64,000 bases of DNA from Candidatus Poribacteria bacterium (GTDB lineage Bacteria; Poribacteria; WGA-4E; PCPOR2b), in assembly GCA_003635265.1 (NCBI GenBank), contig PYIZ01000045.1, positions 62,001 to 126,000 on the forward strand, given 5' to 3'. The translations under genes and the position numbers were made by a program. This document shows positions 32,790 to 41,273 of the stretch, piece by piece. Position 1 is the stretch's first letter. Each line of letters begins with the position of its first letter. Under the pieces are notes generated by a model. It worked only from the letters and a program-made list of their open reading frames with translations. It was not told the DNA's origin and did not search any database.

Positions 32790-33346
32790 AGAAACGCTTT
32801 CTCTCTCGCTTCCGCCGAAACATCCCACGCACGGTCATATTCATAGTCGTCTCGACGCGCTAATAGTGCTCGCAAATCGTGCCGCAGCTCCTCCACCGTG
32901 GGCCTTCCAACAAACCACCAGCCGTTGTAAATTTTGTAGATCTCGCGATCGCTGTCAAGGACGAAGGTATAGGGGATGGGGATCGGCGAGTGGTTGGGAT
33001 CCGTGTTGTCTACGGTGTCTAATTCATTGATCAACGCCCGATCAAGATCGACCAAGAAGGGCCACGTCGCGCCGATACGATCGCGAAGGGCTCTCGTTGT
33101 TTCCTGATCATCAACGGAGACAGCGATCAGTCTACAGTAGTTGACCTCTAATTCAGGCTGTAAATCCTTTGCATAATTCTCCAACTGGAGAACATCCTTC
33201 GGTCAGTACGCCCCGCGCCAGAAGACCAAGACCGTGGGCCATCCACGCATTAAATCCTCCAGCGTTCTGATGATGCCATCTTGGTCGGGACGCTCAAAGT
33301 TTGGGAATTTGTTACCAACTATCATCAAATCTTCGCGAATTTTCAT
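32786..33346 (-). CDS. Redoxin (AhpC/TSA-like) selenoprotein
   Basis: The frame from ATG 33346 (after AGGAGG) to TAA 32786 gives 186 residues, with one in-frame UGA at 33205-33203 as codon 48. The UGA sits exactly at the peroxidatic or first redox position: VLVFWRGAY-Sec-PKDVLQL, where relatives have RGxWCPxC. Sequence on both sides (GNKFPNFERPDQDG before; VSVDDQETTRALRD and PFLVD after) is continuous thioredoxin-fold redoxin. The position three residues later is Asp, so there is no CxxC partner. A perfect 6-bp hairpin starts ten bases after the UGA. It is likely a thiol/seleno peroxidase; a nonsense pseudogene is the alternative. Confidence 0.8.
33177..33192 (-). promoter_or_regulatory. Candidate bacterial SECIS hairpin of the redoxin gene
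   Basis: On the minus strand TTCTCC, loop AGTT and GGAGAA form a perfect 6-bp stem beginning ten bases after the UGA. The apical loop is 16 bases from the UGA and has G as its second base. Both fit the described bacterial SECIS pattern. Confidence 0.65.
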
Positions 33347-33412
33347 CTTACCCTCCTATTCTACGAAAGCACATGAAGTCTTTGAGGTATTCGCTAGGTA
33401 AGATAACCTATA

Positions 33413-33438
33413 TAGGGAACGCAGATCTGCGTTCCCTA
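33413..33438. repeat. 26-base perfect palindrome of the TAGGGAAC family
   Basis: TAGGGAACGCAGA is followed by its exact reverse complement. The outer eight bases of each arm match those of the palindrome at 29938-29965. It lies between two minus-strand genes, 26 bases after the stop of the Gfo/Idh/MocA gene. Confidence 0.75.
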
Positions 33439-33464
33439 CGGAAACTCTTTCTTGATCAAGCAAA

Positions 33465-34628
33465 CTAGGCGTGTATCTCTTCCCAACGCTCCGTTTCCCA
33501 TGAACGTTCAATCGCACCTAACACCTTAGCCACAGCCAACGCCTCACGAAAAGCAGGCTCACCTTGGCGTCCATCCCGAATTGACTTCAGGAATTGATAG
33601 GATTCGATCATTTTCAAATCTTCGTATCCTAAACCGACACCGGGGCCAGGATTGAAATGTGCATGAAACGGGTGTTCGGGACCGCTCACAATACGGGTGT
33701 AGCCGTTGGGCGCACTATCGTTGCCGGAAAGGAACAGGTGGATCTCATTCATGCGCTCAAAGTCCCAGCTTAACGCCCCACGTGTGCCGTGCACCTCAAA
33801 CGCCATCTGACACTCGGGACCATTTATGACACGGCACCCTTCCAGTGTGCCGTGCGCTCCATTGGAAAATTGAACCAGTGCGCCGACGTAATCTTCGTTG
33901 GTAACTTCACCTTTCGGACCATCTGTGCGGACAGAAAAATGGGTGCCTTCGCCGGGCGTAGCAAGCGGACGTTCTGAGAAGAAAGTCTCGCGGTTGCCCA
34001 CCAAACGGTTGATCGGACCGGCTATCATCTGTGCCATATCAACGACATGTGACATCAGGTCGCCCAAAGTTCCCAATCCCGCTACCTCGCGCTGGAAACG
34101 CCATGAAAGCACGGCGTGTGGATTGCTAGCGTAACCCGCAAAGAAACGTCCACGATAGTGCGTGAGCCTGCCGAGACGTCCCTCCTCAATCAGTTGTCGG
34201 GCGTACTGCACAAGCGGTGTCCACCGGTAATTATAGCCCACACAGGTCAAAACGCCAGCTCGTCGCGCAGCATCTTCAATAGCAGCAGTTTCTTGCGGAT
34301 TTCGACCAACAGGCTTTTCGCAGAAGATATGTTTCCCTGCTTCGGCAGCCGCTGTCGCAATTTCGAGGTGCATACTGTTTGGCGCGGTGATGTTGACCAG
34401 CTCCACCTCCGGATCGGCGATAACCTGTCTCCAATCCGTGGCGTATTGTTCAAAGCCCAGAAACGTCTGCGCCTCGCGGGCACGGGCTTCCACCTCATCA
34501 GCACAGATGACTAGGCGCGGCTGAACCCCACAGTCTTGAAAGCGGGTCGGAATCTGTCGGTAGGAGCGACTGTGCACAGTCCCCATCCACCCCATACCGA
34601 TGACACCGATACCAATCGTTCGCGTCAT
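33465..34628 (-). CDS. Gfo/Idh/MocA family oxidoreductase
   Basis: This 387-residue protein has a Rossmann N terminus ([18 protein letters not shown] near 6-23), the conserved EKPVGRN motif with its catalytic Lys near 99, a [19 protein letters not shown] segment in the substrate domain, and a C-terminal [17 protein letters not shown] helix. It is likely a sugar, inositol or sugar-acid dehydrogenase. It lies 55 bases upstream of, and co-directional to, the redoxin side of the cluster, and downstream of the beta-propeller and enolase genes. The substrate is not predictable. Confidence 0.92.
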   Translation of the reverse strand: MTRTIGIGVIGMGWMGTVHSRSYRQIPTRFQDCGVQPRLVICADEVEARAREAQTFLGFEQYATDWRQVIADPEVELVNITAPNSMHLEIATAAAEAGKHIFCEKPVGRNPQETAAIEDAARRAGVLTCVGYNYRWTPLVQYARQLIEEGRLGRLTHYRGRFFAGYASNPHAVLSWRFQREVAGLGTLGDLMSHVVDMAQMIAGPINRLVGNRETFFSERPLATPGEGTHFSVRTDGPKGEVTNEDYVGALVQFSNGAHGTLEGCRVINGPECQMAFEVHGTRGALSWDFERMNEIHLFLSGNDSAPNGYTRIVSGPEHPFHAHFNPGPGVGLGYEDLKMIESYQFLKSIRDGRQGEPAFREALAVAKVLGAIERSWETERWEEIHA

Positions 34629-34658
34629 AGCTGACCTCAGAATTCAGGTTGCTTTGAA

Positions 34659-34676
34659 TCCCGATTTTATCGGGGA
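34659..34676. repeat. CCCGAT...ATCGGG hairpin repeat
   Basis: TCCCGAT, TTT, ATCGGGGA forms a short hairpin in the gap between the propeller gene and the Gfo/Idh/MocA gene. Related CCCGAT-ATCGGG units lie at 16274-16300, 21361-21374 and 21512-21527. Confidence 0.55.
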
Positions 34677-34683
34677 GTTTCCG

Positions 34684-35307
34684 CTAGGTGCGTTCTAACG
34701 CGATTTTGCATATCGTTTTCTCTGCGTCATCGCCGTACCAAAGATTGGCACCATCCCACGTCAAGCCGTGCGGCTCGCCGGGACATTCAAAGGAATCGAG
34801 AACCTCCCCGGAATTCGGGTCAATTTGGGAGATTACATGCGTGTCGGTGTCCGCACTCCACAGCGTCGTTCCATCCCAAGCAATGCCGTGCGGTCGTGTG
34901 CCGGGCGAAGGAAATTCTGCCAATATTTCCCCAGTGTCAGGAGACACCTTATAGTGCCGATCCGATTGCACATCGGCACTCCACAGGGATTCACCATCCC
35001 AAGCGAGTCCATGCGGGCTCGGTCCCGGCGGTTGAAATGAGGTGACAACTTGCAAATCCGACACGGTTAATTTGTACAGGATTTTTTCGCCGATGTCAGA
35101 ATACCAGAAATGGCTGCCATCACATTCAAGTCCGCTGGAACCCGATGTAGGTGGATTTACGGTAAGGATAACCTCACCGGTCTGCGGATTAATTTTGTGT
35201 AACGTTCCGCCACCTTCGACGCTCCAGATGGCATCGTCTTGCCAAGCAAGCCCGTTGGTGCCTGGTCCCGGACAATTAAAGCTAGTTGCGATTGATGCTT
35301 TTAACAT
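34684..35307 (-). CDS. Beta-propeller repeat protein
   Basis: This protein of about 207 residues starts at the ATG at 35307, seven bases after GGAG; a TTG at 35313 is the alternative. It consists of about five repeats of some 40 residues with a HGLAWDGxxLWSAD core (NGLAWQDDAIWS, SGLECDGSHFWYSD, HGLAWDGESLWSAD, HGIAWDGTTLWSAD, HGLTWDGANLWYGD). Each repeat is followed by an IxPxTGEVL strand. This is a YncE/glutaminyl-cyclotransferase-like propeller fold, often a binding or lactonase-like scaffold. No signal peptide is visible. It sits between the RspA-like enolase and a Gfo/Idh/MocA gene, suggesting a sugar-acid context. Confidence 0.75.
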   Translation of the reverse strand: MLKASIATSFNCPGPGTNGLAWQDDAIWSVEGGGTLHKINPQTGEVILTVNPPTSGSSGLECDGSHFWYSDIGEKILYKLTVSDLQVVTSFQPPGPSPHGLAWDGESLWSADVQSDRHYKVSPDTGEILAEFPSPGTRPHGIAWDGTTLWSADTDTHVISQIDPNSGEVLDSFECPGEPHGLTWDGANLWYGDDAEKTICKIALERT

Positions 35308-35371
35308 TGTCAATCTCCTTCCTATGGTTGAGACAACTATATTTTATCTTCAATTCCAATTTAGCTATCAA

Positions 35372-36589
35372 CTACGGTCTGACTACCGATCCATCCGCTT
35401 TCCGATCTTCAGCGGCATAATTGGGTACCTTCGCTCGTTCGGCATCTAGAATTTCCGCCGCCTTCGCCTCGTCAATGTCAATCCCCAGTCCCGGTTGGTC
35501 ATTCGCATAGAGGTATCCGCCCTCAAGGATTGCGTGACCGGGGAAGATGTCAAGTTCCTCTTGACTGAAGTGGTTCTCCTCCTGAATACCGAAACTCCAG
35601 CTTGCCAGATCCAAGTGCATTGCCGCCACTTGGTTAACGGGGTCATTGTCTCCACCTTCCTGCCACGCTGTATTGACGCCGAACCATTCACAGAGGGTAG
35701 CAATCTTCCTGCATGGAGTAATACCGCCGCCCTTCGATACCCGGACTCGGACGAAGTCAATAAGTCGTTCAGTGATGAGTGGCGTCCATTCGTGGGGATT
35801 GATAAACAGCTCACCCATCGCCTGTGGGGTGGTGCACTGCTGTCGAATCAGGCGAAACCAGTCGATCTGCTCGGGCGAGAGGACATCCTCAAGGAAAAAG
35901 AGGCGGTACGGCTCTAGGAGTTTCGACAACGTGACCGCACACTGCGGACGGAGATGTTCGTGCACGTCGTGCGTGAGCTTCGGTCCGAACCCCAACTTCG
36001 ACCGCAGATATTCAAACATTTTCGGGATACTCTCAATGTATGCTTCATCATCAAAGGCAGGAGCGTTGGACCAAGGGTTCTTTGGCTGCCCTGCTTTATC
36101 AGCATCAATGAATCCGCCACCGCCGTACCCACCAAGCTGACATCGAATGACCGAATAGCCCTCTTCCATGTAGCGACGGATGTCGTCCTCAAGCTCGACG
36201 AAATCGCCGCCGCCAGCGTGGGCATAGCACGGCACGGCGGAACGACAGGGACCACCGAGCAGTTGATAGACTGGCATCCCAGCCTCTTTCCCCTTGATGT
36301 CCCAGAGCGCCATGTCGATTCCGCCCAGTGCGGTGTTTGAAATTGCTCCATTCCGCCAGTAACCACTGGTCAGGGTGGACTGCCAGATGTCTTCAATATG
36401 CCCAACTTCCCGACCAATCAGGCGAGGGGCAATGCACTCCTCAATCGCCGTGACGACCGTTTGCGCATGGTAGTGGTCGCTGGCAGAACCGATGCCGTAG
36501 AGTCCCGGCTGATCAGTAGTAATTTTCACAATAACCCAAGTCCCATTTACCCGTGTACGAATACATCGAATCTCTTTGATTTTTGCCAT
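35372..36589 (-). CDS. RspA/mannonate dehydratase-like enolase-superfamily protein
   Basis: This 405-residue protein follows the D-mannonate dehydratase (ManD/RspA) branch: metal ligands Asp208, Glu234 and Glu260 (THDVHEHLRP, LEDVLSPEQ, MGELFINPHEW), His210, an Arg149 region (VIRCQLGGYGG) and C-terminal SFGIQEENHF. In characterised ManD enzymes a WHGP-type motif carries a further active-site His; here that place reads TAWQEGGDNDP, so the His is Gln. The substrate may therefore differ from mannonate or gluconate, or activity may be low. It heads the minus-strand run with the propeller, Gfo/Idh/MocA and redoxin genes. Confidence 0.82.
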   Translation of the reverse strand: MAKIKEIRCIRTRVNGTWVIVKITTDQPGLYGIGSASDHYHAQTVVTAIEECIAPRLIGREVGHIEDIWQSTLTSGYWRNGAISNTALGGIDMALWDIKGKEAGMPVYQLLGGPCRSAVPCYAHAGGGDFVELEDDIRRYMEEGYSVIRCQLGGYGGGGFIDADKAGQPKNPWSNAPAFDDEAYIESIPKMFEYLRSKLGFGPKLTHDVHEHLRPQCAVTLSKLLEPYRLFFLEDVLSPEQIDWFRLIRQQCTTPQAMGELFINPHEWTPLITERLIDFVRVRVSKGGGITPCRKIATLCEWFGVNTAWQEGGDNDPVNQVAAMHLDLASWSFGIQEENHFSQEELDIFPGHAILEGGYLYANDQPGLGIDIDEAKAAEILDAERAKVPNYAAEDRKADGSVVRP

Positions 36590-36964
36590 AAAAAACTTCC
36601 TTTTTTTGTTGTATCCATCGTCCTTTTCAGAAATAGTTTATGATACCTTATAGCCACATGCTGCCTACCGACGGGCAAAGTTATAAATTCAACCATTACA
36701 ATTTTCTTTAACATACCCCACTTGGAGTGCGTTGTCAACAAGAAATTGCGCTTATGCTTATAAAACCGTCTCGCATTTTTTTCTTGATTATTTTCTTAGA
36801 ATCGCCTATCATTTCCTTGTTTTCACCTCTGTTTTCATGAGGGTGAGTTTGGGCAGAAAATACCTAGAATGGTTGCGCTATAGGCTTTAGCCAATTGAGC
36901 CAAGAATGTTATGCAACGTGCTAGGAATCTTCCAACAATCAAAAGTGAAAGGAGACACAAACAA
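36590..36964. other. 375-base divergent gap, no gene seen
   Basis: The gap separates the RspA-like gene from DoxX. It is AT-rich and contains a candidate plus-strand promoter: TTGATT (36784-36789), 17 bases, TATCAT (36807-36812). No coding sequence or clear hairpin was seen. Confidence 0.4.
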
Positions 36965-37396
36965 ATGGTCTTGACATTTTTGGATAAACATCGAGATATC
37001 GGTTTATTAATCCTTCGGATCGGATTTGGGTGTCTGTTCCTCTTTCATGGGCTTCCGAAACTGTTTGGTGGTCCAGAGAAATGGGAAAGGCTCGGCGCAG
37101 CAATGGGAGCCTTTGGTATTACGTTCCTACCGGCGTTTTGGGGATTCATGGCTGCGATTTCGGAGGCTTTGGGGGGCATCTGTCTCATCCTTGGATTATT
37201 TATTAGACCCGCTTGTATCCTTTTGACAATAACGATGTTGGTCGCTGCTGTAAGCCATCTGAGTCGCGGGGAGGGTGTTGGCGGTGCTGCGCATGCACTC
37301 AAAGCTGGCATTGTTTTTCTAAGTTTGATTCTGATTGGGCCCGGTAAGTATAGCCTTGATGAAAAACTAAGTTCTAGTGGCGACGACGACGCATAA
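36965..37396 (+). CDS. DoxX family membrane protein
   Basis: This 143-residue protein starts at the ATG at 36965, ten bases after AAAGGAG; an in-frame start at 36911 lacks a site. Four hydrophobic helices and the motifs GLLILRIGFGCLFLFHGLPKL and EALGGICLILGLFIRPA are typical of DoxX. Family members are four-helix inner-membrane proteins, some linked to thiosulfate:quinone oxidoreductase or oxidative stress; the specific role here is open. It is 27 bases upstream of the DnaJ-like gene. Confidence 0.85.
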   Translation: MVLTFLDKHRDIGLLILRIGFGCLFLFHGLPKLFGGPEKWERLGAAMGAFGITFLPAFWGFMAAISEALGGICLILGLFIRPACILLTITMLVAAVSHLSRGEGVGGAAHALKAGIVFLSLILIGPGKYSLDEKLSSSGDDDA

Positions 37397-37423
37397 TACC
37401 GTTTGAAACACAGGGAAAATTAG

Positions 37424-38290
37424 ATGGCAGAGAGAGATTACTATGAAGTCCTTGGGGTGAATCGGAACGCCTCTCCAGAGGAGATTAAGCGTGCTTACCG
37501 CAAGGTCGCGCTGCAGCATCATCCCGATAAGAACCCGGGAGATAAGACAGCGGAAGAGAAGTTCAAAGAAGCCTCAAATGCTTACGACGTGCTATCGGAT
37601 TCAGAGAAGCGGAAGATCTACGACATACGTGGGCACGCAGGAGTCCATAACGCTGGATTTCAAGGATACACGAACTTTGAGGACATTTTCACCAACTTTG
37701 GAGATATTTTTGGGCGTGAGGTCTTTGGGAATTTCGGCGATGTCTTCGGAGATGTATTCAGTAGGGAAAATCCCACCGGTTTCGGCCCACAACGCCGCGG
37801 TAATCTGCGCACAAAATTGAAAATCCCGTTTGAGGAATCGATACTGGGTGCGGAAAAGCGGATTCAGGTAAACGATAGAACCCTTACCATTAAGATTCCG
37901 GCGGGGATTAAAGACGGTCAATCATTGCGCCTTGCCGGTCAAGGAGATCTGACTGCGAGTGGACAGCGTGGTTCACTGATTGTGAAAATCGCTGTTCAAC
38001 CGCATCCAGATTTCAAGCGGGAGAACCTAGATCTTGTGACCCAAGCCACAGTGCCTTTCACGACTGCAGCCTTGGGCGGGAAAGTGCGTATTCCGACCCT
38101 GAAGGGAGAGATCGATCTGAAGATCCCCGCGGGCACGCAGCCGGAGCAACAGTTGAGAGTCCGTGGGGCTGGTGTTGTCGATTCGTCGAGGCGTAAAGGC
38201 GATTTGCGCGTCCAAATCAAGATCAAAATCCCACGCTCATTGACAAGAAAACAGAAGGAATTACTAAAAGAATTAGAAAAAACCTTATAA
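37424..38290 (+). CDS. DnaJ-type chaperone (CbpA-like, no zinc finger)
   Basis: This 288-residue protein has an N-terminal J domain ([23 protein letters not shown]) with the HPD motif (HHPDKNPG near 33), a Gly/Phe-rich linker (about 75-125), and the DnaJ C-terminal substrate-binding domains (140-285). The CxxCxGxG zinc repeats of DnaJ are missing, so it is CbpA-like and works with a DnaK elsewhere. No dnaK or grpE is in the window. An 11-bp inverted repeat follows the stop. Confidence 0.93.
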   Translation: MAERDYYEVLGVNRNASPEEIKRAYRKVALQHHPDKNPGDKTAEEKFKEASNAYDVLSDSEKRKIYDIRGHAGVHNAGFQGYTNFEDIFTNFGDIFGREVFGNFGDVFGDVFSRENPTGFGPQRRGNLRTKLKIPFEESILGAEKRIQVNDRTLTIKIPAGIKDGQSLRLAGQGDLTASGQRGSLIVKIAVQPHPDFKRENLDLVTQATVPFTTAALGGKVRIPTLKGEIDLKIPAGTQPEQQLRVRGAGVVDSSRRKGDLRVQIKIKIPRSLTRKQKELLKELEKTL

Positions 38291-38300
38291 CGCAGTAATA

Positions 38301-38343
38301 GGTGAGTGGCAGGGTGGTGGAATCTTTGTCTGTGCCACTCACC
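38301..38343. terminator. Strong inverted repeat after the DnaJ-like gene
   Basis: GGTGAGTGGCA (38301-38311) pairs perfectly with TGCCACTCACC (38333-38343) across a 21-base loop. There is no T run, so it may be a bidirectional or Rho-type end, or a regulatory hairpin ahead of ndk. Confidence 0.5.
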
Positions 38344-38373
38344 CATTACATATTATGACAAATAGGCGGTTAA

Positions 38374-38838
38374 ATGGATCCAGAGAAAACCTTAGTTTTG
38401 ATTAAACCTGATGGCGTTCAACGCGGACTCATCGGTGAAATCATCGCCCGCTTTGAACGCAAGGGTCTCAAACTAGTAGGACTTAAATTACTCAAACTTC
38501 CAAAAGATCGAGCGGATCAACTGTACGCGCCACATCAGGGGAAGTTTTTTTACGACTACCTCATCCAATTTATGACCTCGACGCCGATCGTAGCAATCGC
38601 CCTTGAAGGGCGAGATGCCATAGAGTTAGTGCGTCTAGTAAACGGGGCAACAAGACCCAATGAATCCCAACCCGGCAGTATTCGTGGAGATTTCTCGATC
38701 GACATCACTCACAACGTTGTCCACGCTTCAGATTCCCCTGAGAACGCGGAACGTGAGTTAAACATTCTATTTGATCCGAGTGAACTTGTTGACTATCCAC
38801 GAATTGATGACGCGATCCTTTATAGCCCGGACCTGTAG
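38374..38838 (+). CDS. ndk: Nucleoside diphosphate kinase
   Basis: This 154-residue enzyme passes phosphate from ATP to NDPs through a phospho-His. It has the N-terminal EKTLVLIKPDGVQRGLIGEI, the NGATRPNESQPGSIRGDF segment near 90, and the active-site His117 in NVVHASDSPENAE. Length is slightly above the usual 140-150. The DUF2007-like gene begins 57 bases downstream. Confidence 0.97.
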   Translation: MDPEKTLVLIKPDGVQRGLIGEIIARFERKGLKLVGLKLLKLPKDRADQLYAPHQGKFFYDYLIQFMTSTPIVAIALEGRDAIELVRLVNGATRPNESQPGSIRGDFSIDITHNVVHASDSPENAERELNILFDPSELVDYPRIDDAILYSPDL

Positions 38839-38895
38839 TCCATTGTACAGCAGGTTGTGTCAAGTGTAACAAAGCAGCATCGCAGAGGGGAAATC

Positions 38896-39909
38896 GTGGC
38901 TCAAAACAACGACCTACTTTTTAGTACCGACGATTGGGTTGAAATCTATCGCACGACAGACGAGTGGGAATCAAACCTGATTCAGACAATGCTTGGGAAC
39001 GAACAGATTCGTTGCCGCCCTGACTACCTGCGGAACGCGGATAGACAACGTCAGATTATTCTTTCCGTCCACCCCGATGACCGAGTCGATGCCTTAGAAA
39101 TCGTTAGTCGAACTGGCCTGGCAATAACGAATGAAGAATATGAAAATCGGGATGCGGATGATGAAAGAGAATCCCTTCTGAAACGTGCCGACAAGGCTTC
39201 AGAAAGCGATCTTCCACCAACGCCAACAGCAGAAGCAGCAACCATAATTGCGGAGCGCGAGGGGATCGGTAAAATTGCCCATCACGTCGGACGGGGATAT
39301 GAACTGCAAGTTGGACCAACACCCTATTATATGGTCGAAGAAGACCGATGGGAAGAGTTTACCGATTTTAGTGCCCAACGCCAAGAGTTCTCAATTCTCA
39401 TCAGGCACGAGTATCCGAACCTGTCCCAATGGCTTAGACGAGAGAAGTTATTCGCAGAATTTACCCATTTAGTCGAAGCCACCTATCGTGATGTGCCGCC
39501 AACCCGTTCGGAAAACCGTCAACAAACAGAGTCTGCGGCTGACAATGCCGGCGCAGTGGAAGTTCAAATCAACGGTCTTGCCAAGTTCGGGCTGTGGGTA
39601 TCGTTGGTTGCCCTTCTGGGTGTGATTGTCCAACTACCGTGGTATGCCAGTATAATTCTTGCTCTACTCGCCGTAGTCACCGGCTGCATTGCAAAATATC
39701 AGATTGATCGCAGCAATGGAACCCTCAAAGGAAATCTAATCGCTTTTCTAGCAATTATTATCGCTTGCATTGTGATTGCCATAGCTTGGAGCCAACGCCA
39801 GCCGAGCTTACCAGAATCATCAGATTTGCAATCCGCCTTCCTGCCCCATCAAGCAGATACCCGTTACAACATGCAACTAGGGGGCAAAATATGGCTGCTT
39901 GTGTCATAG
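38896..39909 (+). CDS. DUF2007-like protein with C-terminal membrane segments
   Basis: This 337-residue protein starts at GTG 38896, after AGAGGGG. The N terminus (VEIYRTTDEWESNLIQTMLGNEQIRC...LSVHPDDRVDAL) matches the DUF2007 putative signal-transduction domain. The middle (about 110-200) is charged and unassigned. Two hydrophobic helices near 230-280 with GCIAKYQIDRSNG resemble a DUF4190 region. The C terminus overlaps the next gene by 19 bases, a sign of translational coupling. Function is unknown. Confidence 0.6.
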   Translation: MAQNNDLLFSTDDWVEIYRTTDEWESNLIQTMLGNEQIRCRPDYLRNADRQRQIILSVHPDDRVDALEIVSRTGLAITNEEYENRDADDERESLLKRADKASESDLPPTPTAEAATIIAEREGIGKIAHHVGRGYELQVGPTPYYMVEEDRWEEFTDFSAQRQEFSILIRHEYPNLSQWLRREKLFAEFTHLVEATYRDVPPTRSENRQQTESAADNAGAVEVQINGLAKFGLWVSLVALLGVIVQLPWYASIILALLAVVTGCIAKYQIDRSNGTLKGNLIAFLAIIIACIVIAIAWSQRQPSLPESSDLQSAFLPHQADTRYNMQLGGKIWLLVS

Positions 39910-40577
39910 TCTTTGTCAAAAACCCCGTTCCCGGCCAAGTCAAAACCCGCCTCATACCTTATCTCTCACCAGAGCAGGCTGCGTCACTCTATCAGGCGTT
40001 CCTCGTCGATTGGTACAATGCCCTTTCCACAATCTCTACAGCTCACCGTGTAATTGCCTATACACCGCCCGAAGGTTTAGACGCACTACAAACCCTAATC
40101 GGTGAAGATCCGGTTTATATCCCTCAGATGGGTGCATCGCTTGGGGAACGCTTAATTGCCGCTGCGCGTTGGGCGTACGATCAGGGGTATGCTAAATTTC
40201 TATTTGTGGGATCAGATAGCCCAACGCTGCCAACTTGGTATGTCGAACATGCGCTTGATCTATTAGAATCACGCGATATCGTTATCGGTCCCAGCGTGGA
40301 CGGTGGCTACTACCTGATCGGCTTTTCAAAACACGGGGCGTCTTTGTCAATTCCCGCTATCTTCGAGGAAATCGCCTGGAGTACCGAAGTTGTCTTCCGC
40401 CAAACACTTGGGAAAATTCAGGAGATTAATGCGCGATTGGGGTTGCTACCGCCATGGTACGATGTAGATACCCCTACAGGATTGCAGCTATTACGGGATC
40501 ATCTGCTTGGAATACACCTCGCAGGGGAAAGCAGCCCCGCACCTCAAACATATAGCAAACTAGCAGAGTGGTTCTGA
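39891..40577 (+). CDS. DUF2064 (TIGR04282-type) glycosyltransferase-like protein
   Basis: This 228-residue protein starts at the ATG at 39891, after AGGGGG. It has the VKNPVPGQVKTRLIPYLSPEQAASLYQAFL motif near 7-36, QMGASLGERL, GSDSPTLP and the VDGGYYLIGF signature near 139. These define the DUF2064/rSAM-associated glycosyltransferase-like family, which has a nucleotidyltransferase-type fold. The biochemical role is not established. It overlaps the upstream gene. Confidence 0.85.
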   Translation: MAACVIVFVKNPVPGQVKTRLIPYLSPEQAASLYQAFLVDWYNALSTISTAHRVIAYTPPEGLDALQTLIGEDPVYIPQMGASLGERLIAAARWAYDQGYAKFLFVGSDSPTLPTWYVEHALDLLESRDIVIGPSVDGGYYLIGFSKHGASLSIPAIFEEIAWSTEVVFRQTLGKIQEINARLGLLPPWYDVDTPTGLQLLRDHLLGIHLAGESSPAPQTYSKLAEWF

Positions 40578-40750
40578 ATCACTGCAATAAGAAAGGGTTG
40601 ATAGTAACTTTATACCCTAACTATCGTTTTACATACTACGATTAGTATTTTCGTGGTGTGGATTGCAGAGATTAGAATTGGTCGCTTACAAGGGCTTAAT
40701 TCATGCCAAACACATCTTGTCTTGCGAAGTTTATTGCACCATTTTTCGGC

Positions 40751-40779
40751 TTGACGAAGGTAGAGAGATCGGGTATTAT
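40751..40779 (+). promoter_or_regulatory. Sigma-70-type promoter for yqeY and downstream genes
   Basis: TTGACG (40751-40756), a 17-base spacer and TATTAT (40774-40779) lie 47 bases before the yqeY ATG. The 248-base gap 40578-40825 holds no gene. Confidence 0.6.
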
Positions 40780-40825
40780 TTCATCCTGCTTACAATAGAT
40801 TATATAAAAAAATAAAGGATTTGTT

Positions 40826-41269
40826 ATGGGACTCAAAGAACAGTTAAATGAAGATATGAAACAAGCGATGCGGGCAAAAGACAAAAATCGTCTGTCTGCG
40901 ATTCGCATGGTGCGCGGTGCTGTCCGGGATAAGGAAATCAACAGTAAGGTTGAGTTGGAGGATGACGGCGTTCTAGAAGTAATCGCTAGCCAGATTAAGA
41001 AACGGAAGGACGCACTGGAACAGCTGCGTAAATCCAATCGCGATGACCTTGTTGAAGCTGAGATGGAACAGATTAATGCATTGCAAGAATTCCTTCCTGC
41101 CCAACTTTCGATGGAAGAAATCGAAGCCGCCGTCACAGGTGCGATTGAGGAGCTAGGGGCGACATCAATGCGAGATATGGGCAAAGTCATGGGTACACTC
41201 GTTCCACAGTTGAGGGGCAAAGCAGACAATTCGGTTATTAGCCAAATTGTCAGGCAAAAACTGGGCTAG
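40826..41269 (+). CDS. yqeY: GatB/YqeY domain protein
   Basis: This 147-residue helical protein starts after AAAGGA. The MRAKDKNRLSAIRMVRGAVRDKEI start, the AEMEQINALQEFLPAQLSMEEIEAAV middle and the MGKVMGTLVPQLRGKADNSVISQIVRQKL end are standard for YqeY, which resembles the tRNA-binding tail of GatB. A role in tRNA or amidotransferase processes is presumed but unproven. The sigma-54 activator gene starts five bases after the stop. Confidence 0.93.
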   Translation: MGLKEQLNEDMKQAMRAKDKNRLSAIRMVRGAVRDKEINSKVELEDDGVLEVIASQIKKRKDALEQLRKSNRDDLVEAEMEQINALQEFLPAQLSMEEIEAAVTGAIEELGATSMRDMGKVMGTLVPQLRGKADNSVISQIVRQKLG

Positions 41270-41273
41270 CACA

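Noticed and set aside
36590..36964. tRNA or other RNA gene in the divergent gap
   Set aside because: No cloverleaf, conserved T-loop or CCA end could be found by eye. The gap looks like promoter DNA only.
14073..40577. Genome-wide UGA reassignment (to Trp or Gly) as an explanation for in-frame UGAs
   Set aside because: Many intact genes end at UGA with normal lengths, and the in-frame UGAs occur only at redox Cys positions.
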